DNA of 64,000 nt from CAYZXL01 sp964482435 (lineage in GTDB: Bacteria > Auribacterota > JABMQX01): the NCBI GenBank assembly GCA_964482435.1, contig CAYZXL010000005.1:100940-164939 (forward strand), in the 5' to 3' direction. Shown here one piece after another: positions 46,401-55,002 of this stretch; position 1 is the stretch's first letter, and every line of letters starts with the position of its first letter. The position numbers were made by a program, and so were the translations under genes. The notes beneath the pieces were generated by a model. The model did not search any database, was not told the DNA's origin, and saw nothing but the letters and a program-made list of their open reading frames with translations.

Positions 46401-49400
46401 GGCGACCGAGAGGGTCAAGCTTTATGCCCGGGCCTGGGATGGAGCGAACTGGGTTGACATGGGTGAAGGATCAAGTTCCTCGCTCGGTGTCGGAACGCCG
46501 GGCAACGTGCGCGACGCCACAAACACCTACACCCCTGAGCTTGCGACGAACGCTTTCGGCGAAGCCTTCCTCATCTATGCAGAAGGGCAGTGGGTGGAGG
46601 GTTGGGATTCGATTGTGCTAAGAAAGTTCGGCATCAGTCCCGACGAGAAAATACGCGTGGTCACGCCCGGCGGTTTTCTTAAGGGAGATATTACGGTTCG
46701 TTTCGTTCTGCGCAATTCTCTGTGGAAACGCATGGACGCTACGGTCGAGTTCACTCTGGACGGAGGACGCACCTGGTCCGGAGCCACTCCCGGGCAGGGG
46801 GGAGAAGACCTCGTTGCGCTGCCATCCTCACCCGAGGGGATTGAACACGTTTTCGTGTGGGATTCTGCCTCGAACCTAAATCAGAATGTGAGAAACCTTG
46901 TCATACTGCGAGTCAGTGCAACCGACGGCACCGTTATAGCGAGAGGAACGACTCGCTCCTTCCACGTCGGCGCGGTGGCAGACCAGGACAATGACCTGCT
47001 CGATGACGAATGGGAAATGTCGTGCTTCGGCACCTTAGCTTATGACCGCAAGAGCGACCCCGACTTCGACCGGTGTCCCAACATCATGGAGCAAACGCTG
47101 GGCTCTGACCCGACCGATCCGCGCGACCCACAGGCGCCGCCGTTAGTGACTGTTGCCACGCCAGCCGGCACTCAGAAGGGAAATACGACAATTGGGTACA
47201 AGCTCGTGGATTACAATGGCGACCGTGGCTCTGTCGAAGTTCATTATTCCGAGGACGGAGTCAACTGGTTCCCTGCGACGGCGGCTGATGCCTCGGAGGG
47301 GACTTCAGGATTAACGACGTCCCGTCGTGGGATTGAGCATACGTTTTTGTGGAACTCCGTGGCGGACCTGCGACACACGAGTCAGCCTGCCGTTCGCATT
47401 CGCATTACACCCTTTGACACGGAGCGCGGAACGCCGGGCATCACGGGGGCGTTCAGCGTTGACAATTCTCTGCCTGATGTCGAGACGCGACTCATTTACG
47501 CCGCGGCTGACGCTGATGTCAGGGCTGCGTCTCCTGATAGCAACTTCGGCGGAGCCGAACTTGGCGTGGGCGACTTGCCAGGCGGGGACAGGAGGACGTA
47601 TCTATGGTTCGATGTTGCCAGCTTGCCGCCCGGGCACGCTTCGGGGTGTGAGCTGAGGATGGACGTGCGAAGTGCTTTAGTGTTCGCCGCGGGACGCAAG
47701 GAGGCTATCCGGATTTGGAATGTAACCGGCGCGTGGGAGGAAGCCGCTATCACCTGGACTCAGCAACCCGCCATCGCTTCGACGGCCGTCGCGGAGACGC
47801 CCTTGCCAGACATGCGGTTCCCTTGGCCGACCGTCGGGCCGGTGACGTTGTCATGGCGTTCGGAGGCCCTGGACGCGCTCGTCAACAGTTGGCTCAACGG
47901 CCTGTCTAACACCGGCCTTGTTGTCGAGCTTGACATGGGCGCTGAGGAACGGTCTGGGGAGCTTGTCTTTTACAGCACCGAATCGGCTCCGCGCAGCGGG
48001 AACGCTTGCGCTCCGCGGCTTATCTTTGACCTCGAGCCGTACCCGGAAGGCACAAGGCCCGCCGTGTTCGTTTCGCCAACCGGCGCTCCCGTCACCCAGC
48101 CCCTCTATGACAATGACGAGCTCAGAGTGGAGGTGCTGACGTTTCACCTTGAGGTCAACGACGCGCAACCCGTGGTGGTGGAGTCTCTGTCGTTCTGGCT
48201 CGGGGGGACAACGGCACCCGAAGAGGACCTTGCCTGCATGAGCTTGTTCGTTGACACGAATGGGAACGGGCTTTACGACGGCGCCTTAGTGGACACGTTC
48301 CTCGGGACTGCTTCCTCGATTAGCTCAAGCGAGGTCGCTTTCGACACGCTAAGCGGGCCAATCGAGCCGGGAAGCAGCGCCGACTGGCTGCTTGTCGCAG
48401 ATTTCGCCGGAAATGCCACGAAAGGGGAATACCTGACAGTGGGTCTTGCCGGGCCGGAGAACCTGGTTTGCAGGGGGCAGAATTCTGGTGCTGCGGCGAT
48501 TGCGATAGTCCAGCCCGGAATCGAGCAAACGAGCAAAATCGAAACGACCTCGTTCAGGGAGGGCGAGTTCCTGGTTGATGATTATCGCAGCGGGAGCTGG
48601 CACCTTCTGAGAGGCTCTCTTGATGAGAGACTGGAGGAGTTCGTTGAAGTTCCCGAGACCAGTGTCAACCCGGAGGTCGTCGGAATTCAGGAGGACTCGG
48701 AAGGAAACGTTTATGTGGCGATTGGTCGAAAGATTTTCAGATTCACGCGCCAGGGCGCGTCAATGTCCGAGCTTTACCGCGTTCCGGATGAGTTCTCGGG
48801 GATCGGTGCATTTCTTGTGGATCGGGCGGACAACATTTACCTTTCAATGAACGATAACGAACTCTTCAGGATGAAGCCCGGAGAGAAAGAGGTCAGGGTT
48901 GCGGAAGGCGGCATTGGTTTCGACCTGATTACTGCCCTTGCCGTCAACAGGCAAAATGACGTATTCATCGCCGACTTTTGGACTCGTGAGGATTTCTCTT
49001 CTAACATTTTCAGGCTGACAAGTGCCGGCGTTCTGTCCTTCTATGTCCAGGACCTGGACGAGCAGCTTGGGGGGCAGTACTACGTAAAGTCAATGTACGC
49101 CGATGACGTGGGCAGGCTTTACATTCTGGTTTGGGAGTATGAGGGAGCGTGTAGCCAACGAATATATCGCGTGGAAGAAGACCCGGCGCATCCCAACGAC
49201 CCAAGGCACATGATGTTTACGCTTCTTATGTCCGAGCCGACACAGCTTCCTTACCTCCAATGCATTGCGCTCCAGCAGAACGCCGACGGTGCCGCCGGAG
49301 ACCTCTATCTCCGTGTGCTTGGCGTTTTCGGCCAGGCGAATTGGACCCTTCATGTGAATAACGTTACAAGCGCTGCTCTTCCAGTGACCTTAGGCACGTT

Positions 49401-49899
49401 CGAATTTCACGGTGGGAGGCTTCTGTTCCCGAGGCCCTTCTGTCGAGGCAAAGACAGCGACGGGGACGGCATACCGGACAGGTTCGAGGACTTCAACGGC
49501 AACGGCATAATCGAACCGGAACTTTTCGAGACCTCTCCACATGACAACTCCGACGCCAGTTTAGACCTCGATGGCGATGGCATGACGAACCTCCAGGAAT
49601 ACATTGCTGGGACCGACCCGACATTGAGCACCTCCAAGTTCAAGGTTCCATGCATTCTTTGGGGACAGTTGAGCGGCATCCTCGTGTCCTGGAAGTCCGC
49701 CGTTGGAAGGACATATCGGGTATTCTACAGCCACGACCTGGCCGCTCCGGACCCGGGCTGGCAGGCCTGCACGGCCCCCATTGCTGGCACTGGCCTGACG
49801 ATGAGCTTCACGGATGTCGGCGGCGGGGCGGGCACCAGGCCGCATCCTTTGCATCCGGAGGTCAGGCAGAGGTATTACAGGGTTCTCGTAAACTATTGA
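40465..49899 (+). CDS. Giant exported multi-propeller mosaic protein
   Basis: 3144 residues from the ATG at 40465, with AGGGGG upstream and a signal peptide directly after. In order along the DNA: FG-GAP/VCBS repeats with calcium loops (D-x-D-G-D-x-D; 40680-41690 and 42400-43420), FN3-like domains (41700-42390 and 43420-44090), a PQQ-type propeller (44250-45300), a propeller of W-[ND]-G-x-x-W blades (45450-46640), a DNRLRE-like beta domain (47480-48040), a further NHL-like propeller (48560-49440), and the C-terminal module (49670-49899). Linkers with D-x-D-G-LPD-WE and D-x-D motifs at about 44092, 45301, 46981 and 49450 resemble thrombospondin type 3 calcium repeats. No enzyme signature is seen. 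It is probably a surface or secreted adhesin or matrix protein. Confidence 0.85.
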   Translation: MKSLSPKSPRVLLSVQTALILTTVVLTCSTARSSWDGAAIERQRQTAETGTTSVLSFTERATDPPQFIEHQLWHGTRCSDWVSAADMDGDEDQDILAVSSDSNAVLWFENDGAERFTLRIVDESFPGATWVGSADFDGDNDRDIIAASSEARAMAWWENEGGGKFTRHVIEALFEFMWGRTAVADLDNDGDTDVAAGSYSGLRWWENDGKGHFLRHPLEPEAKLQFLTTGDIDGDGWQDMVLVADGGVRWRKNLKGAQFSETMGAGTGDRSVAVTDIDGDGDGDIVVSGFRIKILENIGPDQWGYWQFKEREICPSFEDATIPWAVDFDGNGDIDIVCGSGTFGLKRISWWENKGQWIFAEHTIADNVADVEFIHPVDRGNTRNVDLVSVPWRGQFISFWLRNPQADPQPPGDVSNLTARTAPHDQKIELAWTDPPDNDLNRILLLRSTEEVTARPQAGTIYSDGDSTGPSGLWCRNVDRGLGSYLDLGVQPERTYYYKAFAYDNAANYSSGVQISCKSGKDVTPPSPALYFWVEESDTPGNFYVLWIPPVDRDLAGFLLVSGDTDTFVPPVNGTGYGDGEGTGPGGRWCRNYQVTEWPPPERMSIGTLFISPDKTSYLALYARDRYYNYSPGLYDCTSSELFPVHVIDRIDDPKSAPSSIIALDFDKDGDGDLLTSAPGTERGIFLWENKGAGGFVRSWVWDPSDTILVAHDMDSDGDVDILYADRYAYVEITWIENDHGLCFSGKHEVDLSFKASALAAGDFDGDGDADVIATSFSPESMTLWKNSGGGIFVRTTLYEGVVASSMKTADADLDGDIDVLAIGDKGLVWWVNDGSAVFAPSCVDDQYVGVRFLDVGDIDQDGDTDIVSSRFDGQIAWWENTGNLAFERHDLTMFPEAWVLPYLGDLDGDGFTDILFATNSRLVWWRNDGTQNFSAFPFNRHGVRCWSAASSDMDHDGDLDVVSFLGYGLGIVWWENNLPLDESPPSAVQDLQATVSTGGTVVLTWQPPGHADLKGVFLVRNTVSSFPTPERLTSYPDGDNTGPGGLWCRTIPALVRSYEDFDVEAETRYFYAAYACDEVPNYSLGSFADVVTGGDLTPPAAPSSLKARTVFNEVVLTWNDPGDADFEAILILRNVSDTFPVVRPGQKFPDGDSSGPGGLWCRNVPKGQQVYVDSTALSEVACWYAVYSYDEVPNYSAPAIVGIVPVLLDSDRDGLPDEWEKDHFGSLGQGAFGDFDNDSRSNLSEFFGGSDPSDPQSGPGFAESPWPAPGGNARRTGSSPYTGASTDAFAWTYCPDKASCKGTAVIGPDGTIYVGALYWTEASLSVLSALTQEGELKWKYEFSGQLERPPSVGKEGTVYVGAWTWSGTEVHAVNPDGSRRWRSPLISDVVSSSPAIACDGTVYSLVSSKVVALRADGTVKWIFPCQGFAEGELAIGSDGTIYFGTQDGFFYAVKPDGAQKWRFQADGEIRHSAAVGLDDTIYFGTQTGRFYAMSPDGSPLWVVEQGLEITSPPAIGPDGTIFYLSGNDLFARRNDGYLKWRFECSSSYTSPPVVDREGRVFLSSSWDTIVVSPDGSLERRLRLPGGRGVAIGGDGSLFLVGDIFVAALNRTDSDGDALPDSWERDHFGNLSQNAGSDPDKDFMTNLDEYRAKTDPLTPDYQRWVEMLRIPGMESQCPAVTTDAEGNPIVAFVRREDFNRAAYVMKWNGEQWEYVDEDPSDPDGIAVHGTATNPFLTTDGAGNPILAWEEEVSVGTRARNIFVKKWDGEEWTAIGDSAGTYGISGSEEEDCTDPVVVADLFGKPIVAWRREPSSGYQYSVQVKRWTGNEWSDIGGGTMPGYIGTHGRRNFDLAVDYRGNPLLVWANYGVFLNSWNGQTWQRIGSTVSEIGTELESSICPRVAVSPSGLPAVAWRQKMEPGSVEKWEAYMRMWNGSTWAPLGNSSSGNGVSNTDRVGNVMLGFGPSGQPFVVWLCERVVMATERVKLYARAWDGANWVDMGEGSSSSLGVGTPGNVRDATNTYTPELATNAFGEAFLIYAEGQWVEGWDSIVLRKFGISPDEKIRVVTPGGFLKGDITVRFVLRNSLWKRMDATVEFTLDGGRTWSGATPGQGGEDLVALPSSPEGIEHVFVWDSASNLNQNVRNLVILRVSATDGTVIARGTTRSFHVGAVADQDNDLLDDEWEMSCFGTLAYDRKSDPDFDRCPNIMEQTLGSDPTDPRDPQAPPLVTVATPAGTQKGNTTIGYKLVDYNGDRGSVEVHYSEDGVNWFPATAADASEGTSGLTTSRRGIEHTFLWNSVADLRHTSQPAVRIRITPFDTERGTPGITGAFSVDNSLPDVETRLIYAAADADVRAASPDSNFGGAELGVGDLPGGDRRTYLWFDVASLPPGHASGCELRMDVRSALVFAAGRKEAIRIWNVTGAWEEAAITWTQQPAIASTAVAETPLPDMRFPWPTVGPVTLSWRSEALDALVNSWLNGLSNTGLVVELDMGAEERSGELVFYSTESAPRSGNACAPRLIFDLEPYPEGTRPAVFVSPTGAPVTQPLYDNDELRVEVLTFHLEVNDAQPVVVESLSFWLGGTTAPEEDLACMSLFVDTNGNGLYDGALVDTFLGTASSISSSEVAFDTLSGPIEPGSSADWLLVADFAGNATKGEYLTVGLAGPENLVCRGQNSGAAAIAIVQPGIEQTSKIETTSFREGEFLVDDYRSGSWHLLRGSLDERLEEFVEVPETSVNPEVVGIQEDSEGNVYVAIGRKIFRFTRQGASMSELYRVPDEFSGIGAFLVDRADNIYLSMNDNELFRMKPGEKEVRVAEGGIGFDLITALAVNRQNDVFIADFWTREDFSSNIFRLTSAGVLSFYVQDLDEQLGGQYYVKSMYADDVGRLYILVWEYEGACSQRIYRVEEDPAHPNDPRHMMFTLLMSEPTQLPYLQCIALQQNADGAAGDLYLRVLGVFGQANWTLHVNNVTSAALPVTLGTFEFHGGRLLFPRPFCRGKDSDGDGIPDRFEDFNGNGIIEPELFETSPHDNSDASLDLDGDGMTNLQEYIAGTDPTLSTSKFKVPCILWGQLSGILVSWKSAVGRTYRVFYSHDLAAPDPGWQACTAPIAGTGLTMSFTDVGGGAGTRPHPLHPEVRQRYYRVLVNY

Positions 49900-50022
49900 A
49901 GAGCTGTGTTCCGTCGGCTTCTCCGGATGTAGGCCGGTGGGAGACGATGGCGGATAATACGTCGAAAGGCAGTTGCAGGGGAGAATGGGCTGGTGACAAT
50001 AGAAACCCAGGGGAGGAAGAGC

Positions 50023-53000
50023 ATGAAAGGCCGGAGGTGGCGACTTGGTCGGTTGCGACCGGTTTTGCTTGCTTTGCTCGTCGTGGCTTTGCCGCGAACC
50101 GCAGGTGCTCTCAGGAGCGGCTGGGAAGACCCGGCGGGCGGTTGGGACTTCGTGTTCGAGGGAAACATGTTGCCGGACGCTGCGGGGTTCAACCACGACA
50201 ACGATGGCGATGCGTGGGACCAAGGGCGCGACCCCAACGCGGTGAAGGTTCAGGTAGTTGCGGGCCAGGGCGACACAGAAGATGGCTTCACGTCGGCAGC
50301 CGATGCGACAGTGTTGTTGCTCGACGACAAACAGACAACGGGCGCCAACAACAAGTTCCTGTTCACTCATGAGCTGCGGCCAAGGGGAGCCACCCCCTCG
50401 CTGTTCGAGGTCGGCGTCACCCTCATCGCGCGATGGCGACTTGTCTCGCCCTCCACGAGCTACAACAACGAATATAGTAGGGGGAACGTCGGCGTTGCTG
50501 AGGACGCAGGGAATGAACCGGATTGGGGCATAGGAGCATATTACGCCTCCGCAACCGAGATGGGCTTCGTGCCGCCTCAACTTGGCGGGCATCGCACGCG
50601 CATTAGCAGTTCCAACAGCTTCCACACCGTCTGGATGACGGCAGTCAACGACCCTGGCAACACAAACAACCTCCTCGGCAACGTGTATCTCGACGGAGCG
50701 ATTTCTCCCGTAGCCTCCTTCAGCGAACCCGGATGGGACACTGGGTCCCGGGGCTGGATGGACAATGTTTACTTCGCCCTGAGTAGGGCACCCTACATCG
50801 GCGCCATGCAACTCGATTACATCGGGGCAAAGGTTGGCGTGCACGTCCCGCGCCGAGCGGGCTTGCGAGCGGAAGCAGGGCCCGACCAGGCCGCCTACGA
50901 GGGAGAGACAGTATTGCTCGATGGTACTCGCTCGAGGGAGGCCGTCACATATTCCTGGACGCAGATTGTCAAACCGGGTGATCCCGTCGTACAAATCAAT
51001 GACGCCGACAAAGCGATAGCGAACTTTCTGGCGCCGAGCCTTGACCAGGGCATAGTCCTTACATTCCAGCTCACGGTCAGCAAACAGACACAAGCCGATT
51101 CTGACACGACAAAGGTTACCGTCCGGGCAGCAAATGCGCCAGTCCTTGCCCCCGCAAACGTCGAGGCGACAATAGGGCACCTTTCTTCAAGCCTGTCCTG
51201 GGACGGCCTCGTTGATGCTGACGTGTATCTGCTTGGCATAGCGAGCCAGGAGCCGGGCCACGACCAGGGCCCATACACCTGGACGCCCGTGGACGGAACG
51301 TCCTACCATCACGACAACCTTCTGGAAGGGTGGACATATCATTACAGGGTCAAGGCGAGTAATGGCTACGGGGAAGGACCGGAGTCAGAGGAGTTTTTCG
51401 TCACCGCCGTGCCCAATCTCGCCGGGAAGTCCGACGCCCACCCCTTTGCGAGGGTTCTGCCTTCGGGACAGGCTGTGGCCTTTCTGAACGACGGGAAAAC
51501 GACTGAGGGAGTGTTTTACAGCAACGACGGTGTCAACTATGCCGAGCAGGATTGGTACGGGTACACCTGGGTCGCCGCTTTGGAAATAGACCGCGCTGTT
51601 TATTACTCAGGGCAGACCAGCCCTCGAGGCGGATGGTGGAAAACCTTGACAGTCCAATACAGTCAGGATGGCGGCAGCACCTGGCAGGAGCCCAGCTTTG
51701 TTGCCTTTACGCCCGATTATCCTTTCGAAAATGCTCTTGCCGTTCAGCCGAACTACAGACGATACGAGCTGACATTTCCTGCCGTCTTGGCGAACGCCCT
51801 GCGGATAGTAGGCGCTCCCGGTGGCAGTTCCTACTACACGAGCGTCGCTGAACTCGAAGTCTATGGGCCTGCGTTCGACGGCGAGGTGTATGCCTACGCG
51901 GGGCAAAATCAAACGACTGTCGAGGGGAGGGAGGTCACCCTCGACGGCACAGAAAGTCTCAACGCACAAGGGTACGCATGGCGACAGCTCATTCTTGGTG
52001 GCGAGCCGATCGTTGCCGTTTCAGGAGCAGATTCCCCAACGGCAGCTTTCACGGCGCCACTCGTCGAGGACGAGACCACACTCACTTTCGAGTTGCGGGC
52101 CGACGGTGTCGGCGGACCAAAGTGCGATAGAGTCAGAGTGCGGGTCGTGGATGACTCGCCGCCAGCCACCCCGGAGTGGATTCTGGCTGCGCCGGGGTTG
52201 AGGAGTGTCTATCTTAACTGGAAGCCGGCCCCTCGAGCTGAGAGTTATTCAGTTCTGCGCTCGGCGACCCCGGGCAGCCCACGAATCACGGTCGCCTCAG
52301 GCTTGAGGTGGAACGAGTACCTCGACGTGGAGGTGCCCATCGGCGTCCACTTCTACACCGTCGAAGCAGTCAATCCGGCGGGGAGTGCGGATAGCGAGGA
52401 AATGCCCGTTCTCTCGCTCGACTTCGCCGAGCTCGGCCTCACCTCGATGGATATTGGCAAACCTTCCCCCGGGACGACAACCTATGACCCTGCCACAGGA
52501 GTGGTTACCGTTCAGGCGGACGGCCGGGACATTGGCGATTCCTCCGACAGTTTTCGTCTCGACTACATGGAATTGTCAGGCAACTTCGAGCTTATCGTCG
52601 AGGCCGAGTCGCTTGTGGGGCCGGAGTTGTCGGGAAAAATCGGCCCAATGGTTCGGGATAACCTCACTCCGGGTTCTGTGAATTCCTACGTGTATTCGAG
52701 CGTCATGCGGGGTCTATCGCTTCAGGGGCGAACGGTCGCCAATTCCAGCAGCCACTTTGCCACCGGCATCGAGGCCCCTGCTTTCGATTTCCCCACTTTC
52801 CTTCGTCTCAGGAGACAAGGAAACATCTTTGCGGGTTCGTATCGCCGGCCCGACAGCGAGTGGCACTCATTCTCCACCAAGAGCATGGCGATTCCGGCGA
52901 TGACAGACCCGGTGTTTGCGGGGGTTGCCGCAACCAGCCGCCAGTCGGGCGCGCTGGTTACGGGAAAGTACTCGCACTTTGTGATTGTGCGTCAGCCGCT

Positions 53001-54897
53001 CTCTCCCGGTGTGGGCTTCAGGAAGCTGCCCATTTCCTTCGAGGAAGGACAGCCAGTGAACGTGGAGCTGACAGTGGGGGCTGATCCTTCGCGCCGCCCG
53101 GAAATCCTTCAAATTGTCGAAACCCTCCCGCAGGGCACCTCCCCCATTGACACTCAAGGCGGGGAAATTATGGGAAACACGATCACATGGCGCTTCCCCG
53201 ACAGCGGGCCTCAAAACCACGTAATTACATACTCGATAAGCGTCTCCGGGGAGGCGAGTCTGCCATTGACTTTCAAGGGCGAGGTAGTCTGTGGTCAAAT
53301 TCGCGAACCGATTCCTGGCGCCTCGGTGCTCTATCGGTCTCCCTCTCTGGTAAGCGACGTGAGAGTTGAGATGCTACTCGCGGCGCATCTTTCGTGGACA
53401 CCGAGTTCCCCGGGAGAGGGAGTTGTGGGATACCGTGTGTACCGGAGCGCCGACGGCGGCGAGTGGGAGAAAGTCGCTGACCTCTTAACTGACGCAACAT
53501 GGGCGGACGTAGGCGTCACGGAAGGGATTTCGTATTCCTACAAAGTCACCGCGGTGACCGTAAACGGCGAGGAGACAAGCCTCGATCTCACGCCTCCTAC
53601 TTTTTCGTGCAGCGTGACCATGGAAAGGAGGGAGTGCGAGGACTACAACTTCGGGGGTGGAAATTCTCCCGGGGGTCCGGGTGCAGACGGGTTTGCCGCT
53701 GAAAGCTCCGACGACCTCGCGGGCACGGATTTCTTCTACCAGAAAACGGGCGTTCCGAACGCCTATCGCCCGCTCGACATCGTCGAGATTGTGCAGGGAA
53801 ATGGGGCAAGCGGCTGGTCTATCCGAAACGCGTCGCCCGGCGACTGGTTCCGGTACACGTTCCGCAACGTGCTTGAGGGCGATACCCGGATTGTGCTGAG
53901 GGCTGCGGCCGCCCCAGGCCCTGCGACGATCAAGCTGCTCTGGGACGAGGTCTCGCTTGGCCACATGAGAATCACAACCCCAGGAGGTCCCACTCCCTGG
54001 ACGGACTTTTCTCTTTCTCCCTTTCCCTCCGTTTCCGGCGAGCACGTGCTGAGGGTCAGAATCCTCGAAGGAAGCTGCAACCTCGACCTGATTGGCATTG
54101 GCTACGACTGGTCGCACGACAACAGGCGGATTTTCTTTAGCGAAGATTTCGAGTCCTACCTTGGCCCGGAAGACATGGAATCCGCCGGATGGGCGGTTGT
54201 CAACGGGTCCGGCGACGAGAACGGTGCGTGGCAGCTCTGGAGCAGGGATGGCCAGCCTGTCGGTCTCTACGATCCCGACCTCGAGGGACTAACCCACCAG
54301 TACGCCATAAGCAACGCCGACCTCACTTTCGCCGTCGAGCTTGACGAGGAGCTAATCAGCCCCCCCGTTGATTGTCGCAACTACACGGGAGTCCGCCTGC
54401 GATTCTCCAAGAACATAAACGTATTTGAAAATGACCCCGATGGCGACCCTCAGCTTTGCGATGTGGACGTGCGAGTCCAGGATGAACAGACGTTAGCGTG
54501 GGCCGACTGGGTTAACGTCTTCCGGCGAGACCGGACACAGGGCGATGACATCTCCCCAGAAGACATAGACCTCTCGAGCATCGCTGACGGGAAGAATGTC
54601 CAACTCCGATGGCATTTCTATCAGGCGTATTATGACTACTGGTTTGCCGTTGATAACATCGTCGTCTCCGGCGTCGCACGGACAGGTGGCTTAGTCCCCA
54701 TTGTCCTGGCGGGTGGTTCCGTTACTCTGCGCTGGGAGCCCTTCGGGACCGGGAAGTACACCGTTCAATACGCCGACGACCTGACCGCCCCTAACTGGCA
54801 GGACGTTCCCGGGTCGTGGCCCATCACGCAAACGTCGTGGTCGGGCGAAGTGGGTCTATCAGTGTCGAAGCGCTTTTACCGTGTCGTTAGCGAATAG
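50023..54897 (+). CDS. Large exported PKD/FN3/carbohydrate-binding mosaic protein
   Basis: 1624 residues from the ATG at 50023, with GGGGAGGAAGAG upstream. A signal peptide ends near ALPRTAGA. In order: an N-terminal beta-sandwich domain (50100-50860), a PKD/K319-like domain (AGPDQAAYEGETVLLDG), FN3 (51150-51420), a discoidin-like F5/8C domain (51420-51890), a second PKD-like domain, FN3, a concanavalin-like domain resembling DUF1349 (52430-53000), a DUF11-like domain, FN3, a CBM6-like domain opening RECEDYNFGGG (53625-54110), a jelly-roll domain (54125-54690) and the C-terminal module ending RFYRVVSE. The several likely carbohydrate-binding domains and absence of a catalytic motif suggest attachment to polysaccharide. 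It lies about 120 bases after the giant gene and 105 before the next. Confidence 0.84.
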   Translation: MKGRRWRLGRLRPVLLALLVVALPRTAGALRSGWEDPAGGWDFVFEGNMLPDAAGFNHDNDGDAWDQGRDPNAVKVQVVAGQGDTEDGFTSAADATVLLLDDKQTTGANNKFLFTHELRPRGATPSLFEVGVTLIARWRLVSPSTSYNNEYSRGNVGVAEDAGNEPDWGIGAYYASATEMGFVPPQLGGHRTRISSSNSFHTVWMTAVNDPGNTNNLLGNVYLDGAISPVASFSEPGWDTGSRGWMDNVYFALSRAPYIGAMQLDYIGAKVGVHVPRRAGLRAEAGPDQAAYEGETVLLDGTRSREAVTYSWTQIVKPGDPVVQINDADKAIANFLAPSLDQGIVLTFQLTVSKQTQADSDTTKVTVRAANAPVLAPANVEATIGHLSSSLSWDGLVDADVYLLGIASQEPGHDQGPYTWTPVDGTSYHHDNLLEGWTYHYRVKASNGYGEGPESEEFFVTAVPNLAGKSDAHPFARVLPSGQAVAFLNDGKTTEGVFYSNDGVNYAEQDWYGYTWVAALEIDRAVYYSGQTSPRGGWWKTLTVQYSQDGGSTWQEPSFVAFTPDYPFENALAVQPNYRRYELTFPAVLANALRIVGAPGGSSYYTSVAELEVYGPAFDGEVYAYAGQNQTTVEGREVTLDGTESLNAQGYAWRQLILGGEPIVAVSGADSPTAAFTAPLVEDETTLTFELRADGVGGPKCDRVRVRVVDDSPPATPEWILAAPGLRSVYLNWKPAPRAESYSVLRSATPGSPRITVASGLRWNEYLDVEVPIGVHFYTVEAVNPAGSADSEEMPVLSLDFAELGLTSMDIGKPSPGTTTYDPATGVVTVQADGRDIGDSSDSFRLDYMELSGNFELIVEAESLVGPELSGKIGPMVRDNLTPGSVNSYVYSSVMRGLSLQGRTVANSSSHFATGIEAPAFDFPTFLRLRRQGNIFAGSYRRPDSEWHSFSTKSMAIPAMTDPVFAGVAATSRQSGALVTGKYSHFVIVRQPLSPGVGFRKLPISFEEGQPVNVELTVGADPSRRPEILQIVETLPQGTSPIDTQGGEIMGNTITWRFPDSGPQNHVITYSISVSGEASLPLTFKGEVVCGQIREPIPGASVLYRSPSLVSDVRVEMLLAAHLSWTPSSPGEGVVGYRVYRSADGGEWEKVADLLTDATWADVGVTEGISYSYKVTAVTVNGEETSLDLTPPTFSCSVTMERRECEDYNFGGGNSPGGPGADGFAAESSDDLAGTDFFYQKTGVPNAYRPLDIVEIVQGNGASGWSIRNASPGDWFRYTFRNVLEGDTRIVLRAAAAPGPATIKLLWDEVSLGHMRITTPGGPTPWTDFSLSPFPSVSGEHVLRVRILEGSCNLDLIGIGYDWSHDNRRIFFSEDFESYLGPEDMESAGWAVVNGSGDENGAWQLWSRDGQPVGLYDPDLEGLTHQYAISNADLTFAVELDEELISPPVDCRNYTGVRLRFSKNINVFENDPDGDPQLCDVDVRVQDEQTLAWADWVNVFRRDRTQGDDISPEDIDLSSIADGKNVQLRWHFYQAYYDYWFAVDNIVVSGVARTGGLVPIVLAGGSVTLRWEPFGTGKYTVQYADDLTAPNWQDVPGSWPITQTSWSGEVGLSVSKRFYRVVSE

Positions 54898-55002
54898 GCG
54901 TTTGGAGACCCCCTGGAACGCTGGTCCCGGAAGCGCGCAGCTAAAGCCACGCACAGTGGAAGCAGGTCGTTCGCCGATTGAACGACATTGGAGGTGACAA
55001 AC

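Noticed and set aside
49561..51180. 539-codon minus-strand open frame
   Set aside because: Antisense shadow across the junction of two giant plus-strand genes; the amino-acid composition is not protein-like and no ribosome-binding site is seen.
54915..54990. Weak resemblance to a cyclic di-GMP-I riboswitch (GCTAAAGCCACG, then GCAGGTCGTTCGCCG) ahead of the beta-helix gene
   Set aside because: The GGCAAACC-type half and the base pairing between halves cannot be built; similar short matches are expected in GC-rich DNA. A covariance-model search would settle it.
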